A DNA stretch of 64,000 bases from Galbibacter orientalis DSM 19592. Its GTDB lineage: Bacteria; Bacteroidota; Bacteroidia; Flavobacteriales; Flavobacteriaceae. Under the pieces are notes generated by a model. It saw only the letters and a list, made by a program, of their open reading frames with translations. It did not search any database and was not told where the DNA came from. The position numbers and the translations under genes are program-made. The stretch is taken from contig NZ_JH651379.1 in the NCBI RefSeq assembly GCF_000260115.1, positions 2,831,466 to 2,895,465 on the forward strand, in the 5' to 3' direction. The number at the start of each line of letters is the position of its first letter. Within the stretch, counting starts at the first letter, position 1. Of this stretch, positions 18,357 through 27,702 are shown piece by piece.

Positions 18357-18846
18357 TTAGCTGAAAAGTTAAAATGACTCCGAAAAAATGTAAGTAAAAG
18401 TATAAATATTTTCTGTAAACTCGATTATCGAGGTTTGATTGCTTTAAATCTTATCATTAATGTCCGAGTAAAAATACAAGACCGCTTCACTGTAAGAGAA
18501 AAGAACAAAGACTTAATCTTAACTATTACGAAAAGAGTAGTTTAAAGAAAAAAATATTAAACTCCTTTTTTTATTCATTTTTCTTAATTGCAAGGGGGCT
18601 ATTTTAAAAACCTCTATTACCCTTTAATATATGTGGAATGCAATAAATGCTGTCTGCTTTTATCGGACAACAATAAAATCTTATAATGATTTATCGAAAT
18701 GCTTACACTTAAATTCCTCATTGAGGGCTTTATTTCCCAAAGCCTGTCCAGAGTTTACCAAAGGACTCTACGTTGAAATGGATTAAATTATTTTCATACT
18801 TTTTTCTAATGCCTTTTAAGCTTGCTTCAATAATAGGTTACTCTTT
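18357..18846. repeat. Repeat block between btuC and btuD (palindrome, repeat A, repeat B)
   Basis: This 490-bp non-coding stretch contains the palindrome CTCGATTATCGAG (18420-18432), a nearly full copy of repeat A in minus orientation (18456-18675) and a partial repeat B in plus orientation (18714-18805). The neighbouring genes btuF and btuC overlap by 4 bp, so the original operon was probably compact and this block was inserted or expanded later. It lies directly against the start of btuD, which lacks a normal start codon. Confidence 0.7.
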
Positions 18847-19878
18847 TTAAAAAATCATTTTTCGTTTATGTACCAAAAGCCATATTACCACAGGAGCTCC
18901 AATAATAGAAGTTATAGCATTAATAGGTAATGAATATTCACTTGTTGGTAGTTGGGCAATGGTATCGCAAAGGAGCATCAAAATTGCTCCAAATAAAATT
19001 GTTGCAGGTACTAAAATATGATGATTTTGTGTATTAAATAACTGTCGGGTTAAATGCGGTACCGCCAAACCTATAAAAGCAATTGGTCCAGCAAATGCGG
19101 TAATACTCCCCGCCAAAAGACTTGTAGCAATAATAATTAAATATCTAGATTTTTTTAAATGAATTCCCATGCTTTGCGCATAGTTTTCTCCTAATAAAAG
19201 TGCGTTTAAAGGTTTTAGCACAAGAATTGTGATGATAATTCCAATAACAAATAGAATGGCAAGGAGCGCTAATTGGTTCCAGCTTAAGTTTCCTAAACTT
19301 CCAAACGACCAAAAGATATATTGTTGTAATTGATCTTTACTAGTAAAATAAGAAAGTACACTTACAACGGCTGTAGTAATACTCCCAAACATGAGTCCGA
19401 TTATAAGTAGTGCCATACTATCTTTAATACTACTTGCAACAATAAATATGGCAAGGAGTACCAAAAAGCTTCCTATAGTAGCAGCAATAGCAATAGAAAT
19501 ACTATTTAATAAAAAACCACTAAAAATTCCTGCAAAAAGAGAAGATCCCATAATTAAAATGGCAACTCCCAAACTGGCACCAGAACTAATACCAAGAACA
19601 AAAGGGCCAGCTAACGGATTTCTAAAGAGGGTTTGCATTAATAAACCACTAATTGAGAGTCCGCTACCAACTAAAATAGCAGTAAATGCTTTTGGAAGTC
19701 TGTAATTTAAAATAATATATTCCCACGATTGTTTTTCTATTTGATTTCCTGTAAGAATATTTACAATTTCTTTTATAGGAATTTTAACCGAACCTAAACT
19801 TATATTTATCAGAAAAAAAACAACTAATAAAATAGCCAGTACGATAAATTGTAATCGGTATGTTTTTATTGAATTCAA
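18847..19878 (-). CDS. btuC: Cobalamin ABC transporter permease (FecCD family)
   Basis: 343 residues, very hydrophobic, with about nine to ten predicted membrane helices. FecCD family landmarks are LPKAFTAILVGSGLSISGLLMQ, NPLAGPFVLGISSGASLG and AFIGLAVPHLTRQL. It forms the inner-membrane channel of a BtuCD-F-type importer. Its start overlaps the end of btuF by 4 bp. The family also carries haem and siderophores; cobalamin is chosen because of the riboswitch-controlled receptor next door. Confidence 0.85.
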   Translation of the reverse strand: MNSIKTYRLQFIVLAILLVVFFLINISLGSVKIPIKEIVNILTGNQIEKQSWEYIILNYRLPKAFTAILVGSGLSISGLLMQTLFRNPLAGPFVLGISSGASLGVAILIMGSSLFAGIFSGFLLNSISIAIAATIGSFLVLLAIFIVASSIKDSMALLIIGLMFGSITTAVVSVLSYFTSKDQLQQYIFWSFGSLGNLSWNQLALLAILFVIGIIITILVLKPLNALLLGENYAQSMGIHLKKSRYLIIIATSLLAGSITAFAGPIAFIGLAVPHLTRQLFNTQNHHILVPATILFGAILMLLCDTIAQLPTSEYSLPINAITSIIGAPVVIWLLVHKRKMIF

Positions 19879-21038
19879 GGTTTTAGAGGCTTAAAGAAAA
19901 CGGGATTGTAATCTGATAAAATTTCGGGATGCAAAATATGAATTATATCTTTTAAAACAAGATCTGGTCTATTTGGAGCTAGTTCATAATAAAGTAAACC
20001 GCCCGTAGCGCCCGCTGTTAAACTATATGTATAAATGTTTTTGTTTTTATAAGCATCAAATTGCGTGTAATGGATATTACTTTCTTGCAATTGATTATAA
20101 CTTGTAAATTGCCCAGGACCAATCCAGTAATCGGTAGTTTTTGCTTTTGCTAAAACACTTTCAAAGTTTAAAGATAAACTTCCACTCCCAAAAGAATCTT
20201 TCCAAATATAATTGGCATTCGCATCTTTTAAAAAATGAGCAACCCAGCTCTCTCCTGCTGGAGCATACCAAATATCTTTAAACATAGAACCACTTAAAAC
20301 AGAAGGTGTTTTCTGAGCTTTAGAAGCCAGTTCTTTTGCTTGGTTATAAGATTTTGCAATGCTATTAAAAATGCTGTCGGCTGCTTTTTGCTTATTAAAA
20401 AAAACACCAAAAAATTTAATCCATTCTGCTTTTCCTAAGGGAGTGGCCTCAACCCAATCGCCATTATACACTACAGGAGTTCCAGAATTTATAATATTTT
20501 CATAGGTTTTATTTTCGCCTTCAACAGTAAAACCCATTACTAAATCGGGTTCAAGGTTTATTAGAACTTCGGTATTTAAAGACTCATTAAGCCCTAAATC
20601 CTTTACTTTTCCAGCTTCAATTTTTTCTCTAATAGGTTTTGAAGAAATATAATCTGTTCCAGGAAAACCAATTAAAGTATTTTCTATTCCTAGTGCTTCA
20701 ATAGAAGGTATATGAGTGGTAGATGTAGCCACCATGCGTTTAACCGGAATAGGGATTATAGCATCATATTTAGAGGCATCAAGGGTAATTGTTTTAAAAT
20801 CCTCTCTTGATATTAAGGCATATGTAAAGGTTTTATTAGCACTTGGCCAAGGAGCATTTACTTTTACTACAGTTATTTTTTCATGTTTTTCAATGGTAAA
20901 CCCTTTTGCATACTTAATAGGAAGAGCGTCAAAGTTTTCCTTTTGTTTGACTACATTGTTTGTGATTTGAGTGTTTTTTTTGGGAGTTTCTTTACAAGCC
21001 CAAAATAGTATAAAGGTTAGGAATAATATTTTTTTCAT
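19875..21038 (-). CDS. btuF: Cobalamin-type ABC transporter substrate-binding lipoprotein
   Basis: 387 residues with a lipobox (FWAC, Cys15). A two-lobe periplasmic-binding fold of the FecB/BtuF class follows, with segments VARLVAT-like KRMVATSTTHIPSIEALGI, INLEPDLVMGF and the C-terminal TAGATGGLLYYELAPNRPDLVLKD. It captures the ligand in the periplasm and hands it to BtuC. It is the first gene of the minus-strand btuFCD group and diverges from btuB. Confidence 0.85.
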   Translation of the reverse strand: MKKILFLTFILFWACKETPKKNTQITNNVVKQKENFDALPIKYAKGFTIEKHEKITVVKVNAPWPSANKTFTYALISREDFKTITLDASKYDAIIPIPVKRMVATSTTHIPSIEALGIENTLIGFPGTDYISSKPIREKIEAGKVKDLGLNESLNTEVLINLEPDLVMGFTVEGENKTYENIINSGTPVVYNGDWVEATPLGKAEWIKFFGVFFNKQKAADSIFNSIAKSYNQAKELASKAQKTPSVLSGSMFKDIWYAPAGESWVAHFLKDANANYIWKDSFGSGSLSLNFESVLAKAKTTDYWIGPGQFTSYNQLQESNIHYTQFDAYKNKNIYTYSLTAGATGGLLYYELAPNRPDLVLKDIIHILHPEILSDYNPVFFKPLKP

Positions 21039-21164
21039 TTATAGGTTCTTAAGTATTGGTGTCAGAAAAATTCAGCAATAAAATTAAGATTAATATATCT
21101 TTCTGATGGTAAGCTTAAGGAAAATGTTTAATTTCGTGCCGAATTTATGGTTTTAAATCTGTTG

Positions 21165-21366
21165 TCAACAGGTTTAAATTAAAAGGGAATACGGTGAAAA
21201 ACCGTGGCTGTTCCCGCAACTGTAAGCTTTATGCCAAATTTGTTTTTGGTGTCTTTTAAAAAGGTAAGATTATTTTTTAAAAGTATAGTATTGACTACTA
21301 GAAACCACTGTTTCAAATTGAAATGGGAAGGTGAGATACTATAAAAGCAAGCCAGGAGACCTGCCA
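21165..21366 (+). ncRNA. Cobalamin (adenosylcobalamin) riboswitch
   Basis: The 5' UTR of btuB carries the conserved core GGGAATACGGTGAAAAACCG, followed by TGGCTGTTCCCGCAACTGTAAG. About 120 nt later comes the B12-box region AAGCCAGGAGACCTGCC (21347-21364). Order and spacing match the class-I cobalamin riboswitch; the boundaries are approximate. It represses receptor synthesis when cobalamin is plentiful. Confidence 0.93.
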
Positions 21367-21399
21367 AAATTCAAATTTTAGTTATGTCAAACTTTCGGG

Positions 21400-21443
21400 A
21401 TAAAGGTTTGCGTATGGGTAAACTCATACTTTTTTCCCTTTAT
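21400..21443 (+). promoter_or_regulatory. Putative riboswitch expression platform hairpin
   Basis: An inner stem pairs GTATGGGT (21412-21419) with ACTCATAC (21422-21429). An outer stem pairs ATAAAGG (21400-21406) with CCTTTAT (21437-21443). It ends 11 nt before the btuB ATG. The position suggests translational control by occlusion of the start region rather than early termination; this is inference from position and pairing. Confidence 0.5.
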
Positions 21444-21454
21444 AAAAATTTAGA

Positions 21455-23320
21455 ATGAACAAAAGAATTTTTTCTCTTTGTGCACTAGGATTTGTATCTA
21501 CATTGGCCATTGCACAAGAAAAAACGAATGCCCAACAGGATGAAGACATCCAAAAGTTGGAAGAAGTAGTAGTATCCGATTCGCGATTTTCATTAAAGCG
21601 CGAGCATTCAGGAAAAACAGTAATTAAAATTTCTCAAGAAGAACTACAGCGTAATCAAGGGCGTTCTGTAGCTGAAGTTATTAATACCAAAAGTGGAATT
21701 GAAATTAATGGAAGTAGAAGTAATGCTGGTCAGAATTTATCTTACTTTGTTAGGGGAGGAAACAACCGACAAGTATTAGTATTGATAGATGGAGTACAAG
21801 TAAGTGATCCTTCACAAATTGCCATGGACTTTGATTTACGTTTGTTAGATCTTAACCAGATAGAATCTATTGAGATTGTAAAAGGAGCAGCGAGTACACT
21901 TTATGGAAATAGAGCGGCTACAGCGGTAATTAATATTACAACTAAAAGCGCAGGAAAGAATAAAATAGGAGCTAATTTTGAGAGTAGTATTGGTTCTAAT
22001 CAATCTTCAGAAGAAAACGATTATAACTTATCTGATTTCTCTAATAGAGCATCTGTAAATGGAACTTTAGGGAAGTTTACTTATTTAGCTGGTTTTGGAA
22101 ATCAATACACAAACGGACTTTCAGCGGTTATAGGAGAAGAGAAAGACCCTTTTAATAGAGTTAATTCTAATATTAATTTAGGGTATACATTTTCAGATCA
22201 TTTTTCATTTAAAGTATTAGGATATTACGATAAATTTAAAGCTGATTTTGATAGTTCATCTCCACAAATGGATACCGATGATTATTCTGAAAGCGAACAA
22301 TTTCGAGTAGCTATAACACCAGAGTATACTTACAAGAACGGAAGTATAACTTTAAATGCTTCTTACAATACTATTGATAGAGATATTTATTCTGCATATC
22401 CAAGTGCATATGAAGCCAATAGTACAGTGGTAGATTTATTTAATAAATACAATTTTAGCGATAAATTCTACACAATAGTTGGATTAAATTATATTAAAAG
22501 TGAAGCGACTTTAGGAGCTGAAACAGATTTTAATATGACCGATCCGTATGCTAATGTTGTTTGGGTGTCCGATTTTGGTTTAAATATGAATGTAGGTGGA
22601 CGTATGAATAACCATAGTGACTATGGAAGTAATTTTACCTATAATTTAAACCCATCTTATACTTTAAAATTTACAGATAGCTACTTAAAATTTTTAGGGT
22701 CTTATAGTACTTCGTTTATAGCGCCAACACTATCACAACTTTTTGGAGCTTATGGTGCAAATCCAGATTTAGAGCCAGAAGAAGATAGAACTTTAGAAGG
22801 AGGAATGGAATATAATACCGATAAATTTAGAGTTAGCGGAGTGTATTTTAACCGATATGAAGAGAATTTTATTAGTTATACTGACATAGGATATTCTAAT
22901 TCTGAAGAAGATTTTACAGTAAATGGAGTGGAGATAGAAACTACAGTAACTCCAATAGAATCTTTAATTATAGATGCCAATTATACATTTACTGAAAATA
23001 GAGATAAAGTGTCTTTACGTATTCCTAAACATAAAGTAAATGCTGGAATTCAGTATGAATTATTGAAGAAAACTAACTTTGGACTTCAATATCAATTTAC
23101 AGGGAAACGATTAGATATTCAGTACAATCCAGATTTTACTTCTGAAAATGTAGAATTGGATGCTTTTTCTTTACTAAATTTTAATGTAAATCATCAATTC
23201 TCAAACAAATTTACGGTGTTTCTTAATCTGGATAATATCTTCAATGAAGAGTATGCAGAGCTTGTAGGATATACTACAAGAGGAAGAAATATACGTGTAG
23301 GATTTAGGTTAGGTTTGTAG
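21455..23320 (+). CDS. btuB: TonB-dependent cobalamin receptor (BtuB-like)
   Basis: 621 residues with a signal peptide (1-20), a TonB-box-like segment (KLEEVVVSDSRF, about 34-45), a plug domain (VAEVINTKSGIEINGSRS, QVLVLIDGVQVSDPSQI, SIEIVKGAASTLYGNRA) and a beta-barrel ending GRNIRVGFRLGL. It transports cobalamin across the outer membrane. The specificity comes from the cobalamin riboswitch in its leader and the divergent btuFC genes. Two hairpins follow the stop codon. Confidence 0.92.
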   Translation: MNKRIFSLCALGFVSTLAIAQEKTNAQQDEDIQKLEEVVVSDSRFSLKREHSGKTVIKISQEELQRNQGRSVAEVINTKSGIEINGSRSNAGQNLSYFVRGGNNRQVLVLIDGVQVSDPSQIAMDFDLRLLDLNQIESIEIVKGAASTLYGNRAATAVINITTKSAGKNKIGANFESSIGSNQSSEENDYNLSDFSNRASVNGTLGKFTYLAGFGNQYTNGLSAVIGEEKDPFNRVNSNINLGYTFSDHFSFKVLGYYDKFKADFDSSSPQMDTDDYSESEQFRVAITPEYTYKNGSITLNASYNTIDRDIYSAYPSAYEANSTVVDLFNKYNFSDKFYTIVGLNYIKSEATLGAETDFNMTDPYANVVWVSDFGLNMNVGGRMNNHSDYGSNFTYNLNPSYTLKFTDSYLKFLGSYSTSFIAPTLSQLFGAYGANPDLEPEEDRTLEGGMEYNTDKFRVSGVYFNRYEENFISYTDIGYSNSEEDFTVNGVEIETTVTPIESLIIDANYTFTENRDKVSLRIPKHKVNAGIQYELLKKTNFGLQYQFTGKRLDIQYNPDFTSENVELDAFSLLNFNVNHQFSNKFTVFLNLDNIFNEEYAELVGYTTRGRNIRVGFRLGL

Positions 23321-23322
23321 AA

Positions 23323-23360
23323 AGTTCGGGGGTTAATTGAGGGAACATCCCGAACTTTTG
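23323..23360 (+). terminator. Terminator hairpin after btuB
   Basis: AGTTCGGG (23323-23330) pairs perfectly with CCCGAACT (23349-23356), followed by TTTG and further T-rich sequence. It starts 3 bp after the btuB stop. Confidence 0.65.
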
Positions 23361-23373
23361 TTTTGTTGTTAAC

Positions 23374-23407
23374 CAAAAAAGTCTCAGATTTTCTGAGACT
23401 TTTTTTA
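23374..23407. terminator. Bidirectional terminator between btuB and the S41 protease gene
   Basis: AAAAAAGTCTCAGA pairs with TCTGAGACTTTTTT around a short TTT loop. The A-run on one side and T-run on the other allow it to act on both convergent genes. Confidence 0.85.
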
Positions 23408-23428
23408 TGTTATGAAGCTTAGTTTGTA

Positions 23429-24916
23429 TTACTTCAGTCTATATAAATCGTAATTTGATATTTTTCTATATGGTAAGAAATCATTAGAACTTTTTAGAGT
23501 TTTAATATTTAAATCATCTGAAAATTTACGCTTTAAAGATTTAGCGCTAACTCCAGTAATTTGTTCAATTGCAGTAGCTAAAAGAGGTTCATTGATATCT
23601 CCTAAAGTTCCTAAATCTCCTAATACTTCAAATTTTTCAATATCTGGAATTAATCCAGTGGTAAAGTCAGAAAAACCATCAGCATTTTCATTAGTTCCTA
23701 CTAAAGGTTGTAAGGCATATTTATGATTTGGATTGGCATTAGCCAAAGAGTTTTCACCTGTATATGCATATGGTGTAGCTCCACTTGGATTGTCTATCAA
23801 AGTAATTGAAAATTCGTTTTTACCTACTGTTGTATCTCCAATATGAATTACTTGAATCCAAGGATCTAAACCATTTATTAATAATTCACTAGCAGAGGCG
23901 CTATCGTCAGTAGCAATAATATATACTTTCGATAAGTTTAGGCTGTTTAGTGCAGTACCATCTATATTATCTACAAAATTATTATTTTCATCAAAGTCGC
24001 TCCATTTTGAATTCCATGTAGCCTTGGAGAATAAACTTCCTGTAAATTGCCCTGTAATTAAACTTGCTAGTCTTGTAGAAGAAGTTACAGAGCCTCCAGG
24101 ATTATACCTTAAATCTATAACAAGTTCTGTAGCACCACTAGATTTAAACTGACTAAAGGCATCATTTAACTGTTCATCAAAATCGGCTACAAATTGATTA
24201 TACATTAAATAGCCAATTTTTGTTCCATTTACATCTAAAGTTTTATGGATGTGAATAGGATTTTCTGTAAGTTCACTTTTATTAAGTTCTACATTCACAT
24301 TATTTGCTACTACTTGATTATTTTCAATGTTAGCAAAATTCATTGTATATGAATCTGAGTCAAAAAGCGAAAAATTACTTTCAGTAATTCTACCTTGAGA
24401 ATCTGTAACGGCATATAATTCCGTTCCGTCAATAGCATAAAAAATATCTCCTCTTTTTATTCCTTTAACATCAGCATCACTACCATTGACTACGTATCTA
24501 ACAACACCAATAACTTTAGTACCTCCTTCAGGAGGTCTAGTTACAACAAATTGAACACCATTAGTTTTAGCAACCCCAGAAAATGAATTAAATAAATTAT
24601 TGTAATCACTTTCTATGTAACTAAATCTATCTTTAGACGATAAAACATTAGAAAATAAACCTTCTGGAGTGTCATATCCGTTTAGAAATTCATAATAAGA
24701 GTTGGTATTGTCATCTTTAGAGTCTGCAAGATTGCCAACTTCAGACTGCCATAGATACCAAGAATTCATAGACTTCCATACAAAGTCATTAACATCACTC
24801 TCTAAAGTTATTTCTTCGCCACCGCCACCGTCTGTAGCATCATCATCTTTACTACAACTGTAAGAGAAAATTAGTACAAAAAGTAAAGCCCATCTTAGTT
24901 TAAATAGGTGTTTCAT
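23429..24916 (-). CDS. S41-family peptidase lipoprotein
   Basis: 495 residues with a lipobox (YSC, Cys21), an N-terminal helical region, a PDZ-like domain (about 115-215; VKGIKRGDIFYAIDGT) and an S41/CTP catalytic domain. Catalytic features are ELVIDLRYNPGGS (264-276), the serine cluster DDSASASE (337-344) and Lys366 in GKNE. It is an envelope protease of the carboxyl-terminal-processing type, with unknown substrates. It is convergent with btuB and is followed upstream by the broken gene at 25114-27538 in the same orientation. Confidence 0.85.
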   Translation of the reverse strand: MKHLFKLRWALLFVLIFSYSCSKDDDATDGGGGEEITLESDVNDFVWKSMNSWYLWQSEVGNLADSKDDNTNSYYEFLNGYDTPEGLFSNVLSSKDRFSYIESDYNNLFNSFSGVAKTNGVQFVVTRPPEGGTKVIGVVRYVVNGSDADVKGIKRGDIFYAIDGTELYAVTDSQGRITESNFSLFDSDSYTMNFANIENNQVVANNVNVELNKSELTENPIHIHKTLDVNGTKIGYLMYNQFVADFDEQLNDAFSQFKSSGATELVIDLRYNPGGSVTSSTRLASLITGQFTGSLFSKATWNSKWSDFDENNNFVDNIDGTALNSLNLSKVYIIATDDSASASELLINGLDPWIQVIHIGDTTVGKNEFSITLIDNPSGATPYAYTGENSLANANPNHKYALQPLVGTNENADGFSDFTTGLIPDIEKFEVLGDLGTLGDINEPLLATAIEQITGVSAKSLKRKFSDDLNIKTLKSSNDFLPYRKISNYDLYRLK

Positions 24917-25060
24917 TTGTTATTTTTTAAAAAATTATCTGGTTTCATTTTAATATGTACTGCCTAAGCAACTCTAAAATATCAAAATCCATTCCAGTTT
25001 ATAATTAGCGTTATAAACGTAATATTACTTACATTTATTGAAATATAAAATTTTTTAAAT

Positions 25061-25092
25061 AAGAAAACTCTGCCTTGCGACAGAGTTTTCTT
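25061..25092. terminator. Terminator for the broken CARDB gene
   Basis: AAGAAAACTCTG (25061-25072) pairs perfectly with CAGAGTTTTCTT (25081-25092) around CCTTGCGA. It lies just past the stop at 25114 for minus-strand transcription. Confidence 0.75.
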
Positions 25093-25113
25093 GTAGTACT
25101 TATACTATTTTTA

Positions 25114-25458
25114 TTAATTATTCACTTTAATAGTGGTTTCTTTTTTCTTCACAATATATCTATTTTTTGGAAGTTGACTTAGCAATAATCGTTCTTCAGC
25201 TTCACTGCTTACTTGCTTTGAAAGAACTCTTTGACCATTAAAATCAAAGACTTGGACTTTATAAGGTTCTAACATCTCACAATCAAAACAATTTGATTTT
25301 TTAGAGGGCTTTATATAGTTAAAATTAAAAGTGAAATAATTATCATTATAATTACTCTCTTCTACTTTTCTATTTAAATTTATGTCGTAAGTTAGATAAT
25401 ATGCCATCCCTGATCTTAATTGAAGAGAGGCAATATTATCGCTAACATATAATCTTTC
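25114..25458 (-). pseudogene. 3' part of IS-disrupted secreted CARDB protein (carries the T9SS sorting domain)
   Basis: The frame from 25455 to the stop at 25114 encodes 113 residues. They hold the end of a CARDB domain (RLYVSDNIASLQLRSGMAYY, then NYNDNYFTF) and a C-terminal type A sorting domain (VQVFDFNGQRVLSKQ, LSQLPKNRYIVKK, IKVNN). It continues directly and in frame from codon 284 of the 5' part at 26687 once the IS and one copy of the 3-bp duplication are removed, giving a 397-residue original. Separated from its promoter and signal peptide, it is unlikely to be expressed as a secreted product. Confidence 0.85.
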
Positions 25459-25515
25459 TATAATACTCCCCAAATTTAGGACAGGAAATTAAGTTGTAAT
25501 TTTAACCCTGTCAAT

Positions 25516-25794
25516 ATGAAAACATCAAGAAGAAAATTCAGCGCATCCTTTAAGGCCAAAGTAGCCATTGAAGCGATAAAAGAGCAGACAAGTATACCTG
25601 AACTTGCTGCCAAATTTGAATTGCATCCAGCCCAAATATCCAATTGGAAGCGAGAGTTTTTAAAAAACGCAGAACTTGCTTTCGAGTCCAAATCAGAAAA
25701 AGATACTCCAGCTGTGGATACCGCACCGCTTTATAGTAAGATCGGTCAATTACAAGTTGAGAATGATTTTTTAAAGAAAGTCTTGGGCAAATGA
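25516..25794 (+). CDS. IS3 transposase OrfA (HTH protein)
   Basis: 92 residues with an N-terminal helix-turn-helix of the HTH_Tnp_1 type (KFSASFKAKVAIEAI, then LAAKFELHPAQISNWKREFL) and a C-terminal leucine-zipper-like segment (IGQLQVENDFLKKVLG). It binds the IS ends and oligomerises. Its TGA overlaps the OrfB ATG as ATGA, so OrfB is probably made by re-initiation rather than only by the -1 frameshift common in the family. Confidence 0.92.
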   Translation: MKTSRRKFSASFKAKVAIEAIKEQTSIPELAAKFELHPAQISNWKREFLKNAELAFESKSEKDTPAVDTAPLYSKIGQLQVENDFLKKVLGK

Positions 25795-26639
25795 GTACTA
25801 CTGAAAGAAGACAAAAGGTAGTAAAATCTCATCCAAGGCTGAGTCTTGCACAACAATGTAAAATCCTTAACATTCATCGCTCTGGTCTGTATTATAAGCC
25901 TAAAAGTGAGAGTCCATTGAATTTAGAACTGATGAAGGCAATAGATGCGCAGTTCCTGGAACACCCCTATTATGGAGTCGAACGGATGACTGATTATCTC
26001 ATCCTTGATCTTGGCTACCACGTAAATGTGAAAAGAATAAGACGGCTGTATAAAATTATGGGATTACAGACCATATATAGAAAACCTAAAACCACCATCA
26101 GGGATCCTAAAAACTATAAGTACCCTTATCTCTTGAAGGGCTTAGTAATAGACCGCCCTAACCAAGTATGGCAGACTGACATCACCTATATTCCTATGTT
26201 CCGTGGCTTTATGTATATGAATGCTATCATTGATGTATATAGTAGAAAAATACTTAATTGGAGTATTTCAAACTCAATGGACAAACAGTGGTGTATCGAG
26301 CTTCTTAGAGACACTATCGCTCAATATGGCAATACGGAGATCCATAACTCCGATCAAGGGTCACAATATACCAGCTCCGAATATATTGAAGTGCTTAAAG
26401 AACATGATATTCAAATATCTATGGACAGCAAAGGAAGAGCTTTGGATAACATTTTTATTGAGCGCTTCTGGAAGTCTCTTAAATATGAAAAGATCTATCT
26501 AAACCCACCAAACGGAGGTCTAGATCTCTATCAAATGGTCACGGAATATATTGAATTCTATAACACCAAAAGAAGGCATACTGAAATAGGAAAAGTACCA
26601 CCTGATCAAATTTATAATACAAAAAGAATAGCATCATAA
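25791..26639 (+). CDS. IS3 transposase OrfB (DDE integrase core)
   Basis: 282 residues with an N-terminal HTH_21-like region (about 40-95) and an rve integrase core. The catalytic triad is intact: Asp130 (VWQTDITY), Asp188 (HNSDQGSQYTS) and Glu224 (FIERFW), with the D(35)E spacing expected of IS3. No frameshift or internal stop is present. Confidence 0.95.
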   Translation: MSTTERRQKVVKSHPRLSLAQQCKILNIHRSGLYYKPKSESPLNLELMKAIDAQFLEHPYYGVERMTDYLILDLGYHVNVKRIRRLYKIMGLQTIYRKPKTTIRDPKNYKYPYLLKGLVIDRPNQVWQTDITYIPMFRGFMYMNAIIDVYSRKILNWSISNSMDKQWCIELLRDTIAQYGNTEIHNSDQGSQYTSSEYIEVLKEHDIQISMDSKGRALDNIFIERFWKSLKYEKIYLNPPNGGLDLYQMVTEYIEFYNTKRRHTEIGKVPPDQIYNTKRIAS

Positions 26640-26686
26640 ATAATTAGATATATATTTAAACTGTCTTACAGATGGGGAGTAGTGTA

Positions 26687-27538
26687 TTCTGTAGAAGAAC
26701 TACTAGAATTAGCACTAATACTATTAATGTTATTACTAGAGACTGGATAAACAGCTGTTTTTGGATTAGTATAATTGTGTGATTCAGAAAATAGAAGTTG
26801 GTAATTAACATTGTTTGCTGTAGTACCTCCGTTATTTTCTATGGTAGTTTTAAATTCATAACTCTTTCCTGATTCTAATGTTAACACTTGTCCGCTATAC
26901 ACATTTATAGATTTTGAGCTGCCAGATTCTTTTACAGTAATACTTTTTATTTTTAAATTGGCTTTAGTCTTAGGAGCAGGGGTGGGAGGTGATGTAGGAT
27001 TATTGTTAAGGCTTACTATTTTACGTAGATTTCCTGGCACCTCATCTCTAAACAAGACATCTTTTTCACATGGATCATTTACACCCGCAAATGGGCAAGT
27101 AATAATTTTTATTACTCTAATAGAATATACTATATAAGGATTCTTATCCATAGCAAAGTTTGAGTCATTTATATTCTTTAGATCTATTATACCTTTATAG
27201 TTAATATTTGTATAAGGATTTGTTCCAGAATATTTTGTGAAGTTTACTTTTTTTATAAGCACCAATTTATTTTTAAATCTTATTAATACTTCGATATAAG
27301 CCTTGCTATTAAAACGTTCATATTTTTTGTTAAATTCATTTCTTATATCAAAGTTATATTCATAACATGTTGAGCATTCTTTATTTTCAATAGTTAGGTG
27401 ATATACATCATAATCACTAGTGTATCCATCATATATAACTTGTTGTCTTATTGGAAAGCCTATTTGAGAGTATAAGTTATTATATATTAGAAGCAAAACC
27501 AGAAATATCGGTAATATTGATGTAATTTTAGTTTTCAT
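26687..27538 (-). pseudogene. 5' part of IS-disrupted secreted CARDB protein
   Basis: The frame starts at the ATG at 27538, has a signal peptide (residues 1-24), an unrecognised N-terminal domain with several Cys, a Pro-rich linker (about 190-200) and the first half of a CARDB domain (KANLKIKSITV, then SGKSYEFKTTIENNG). Codon 284 (GAA, Glu) is the last original codon. After it translation runs into the IS end and stops at 26666, adding YTTPHL. The truncated product would lack the type IX sorting domain and so would not be anchored or exported across the outer membrane. The original function is not known. Confidence 0.85.
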
Positions 27539-27702
27539 AATAAAGTATTTAAGAGTTAATACTCTATAAATATATATTTTTTACTCCTTAAACAGAGTTT
27601 TTAATCTATATATTAAAAAATATAAAATTAATTGTAACAAAAGTTATTGTTATTCGTCTAGAAAGTAGAGAGCAGTTAAAAGCTGTCTAATCAACCAACA
27701 AA

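Larger units (their letters stand above)
25459..26686 (+). mobile_element. IS3-family insertion sequence, 1228 bp
   Basis: Two overlapping transposase genes lie between imperfect terminal inverted repeats. The left end reads TATAATACTCCCCAAATTTA and the right end (reverse complement) TACACTACTCCCCATCTGTA; both continue into GACAG. It is flanked by a 3-bp direct duplication TTC (25456-25458 and 26687-26689). Removing the element and one TTC restores an open reading frame, which fixes the boundaries. Both transposase frames are intact, so the element may still be active. Confidence 0.92.

Noticed and set aside
21179-21367. Minus-strand open frame of 62 codons over the riboswitch
   Set aside because: It is the antisense of a conserved structured RNA and shows no protein features.
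25456-25465. IS boundary placed directly at CCCC/GGGG
   Set aside because: That placement gives no target duplication. Extending the ends to TATAATACT/TACACTACT yields a TTC duplication and restores the host reading frame.
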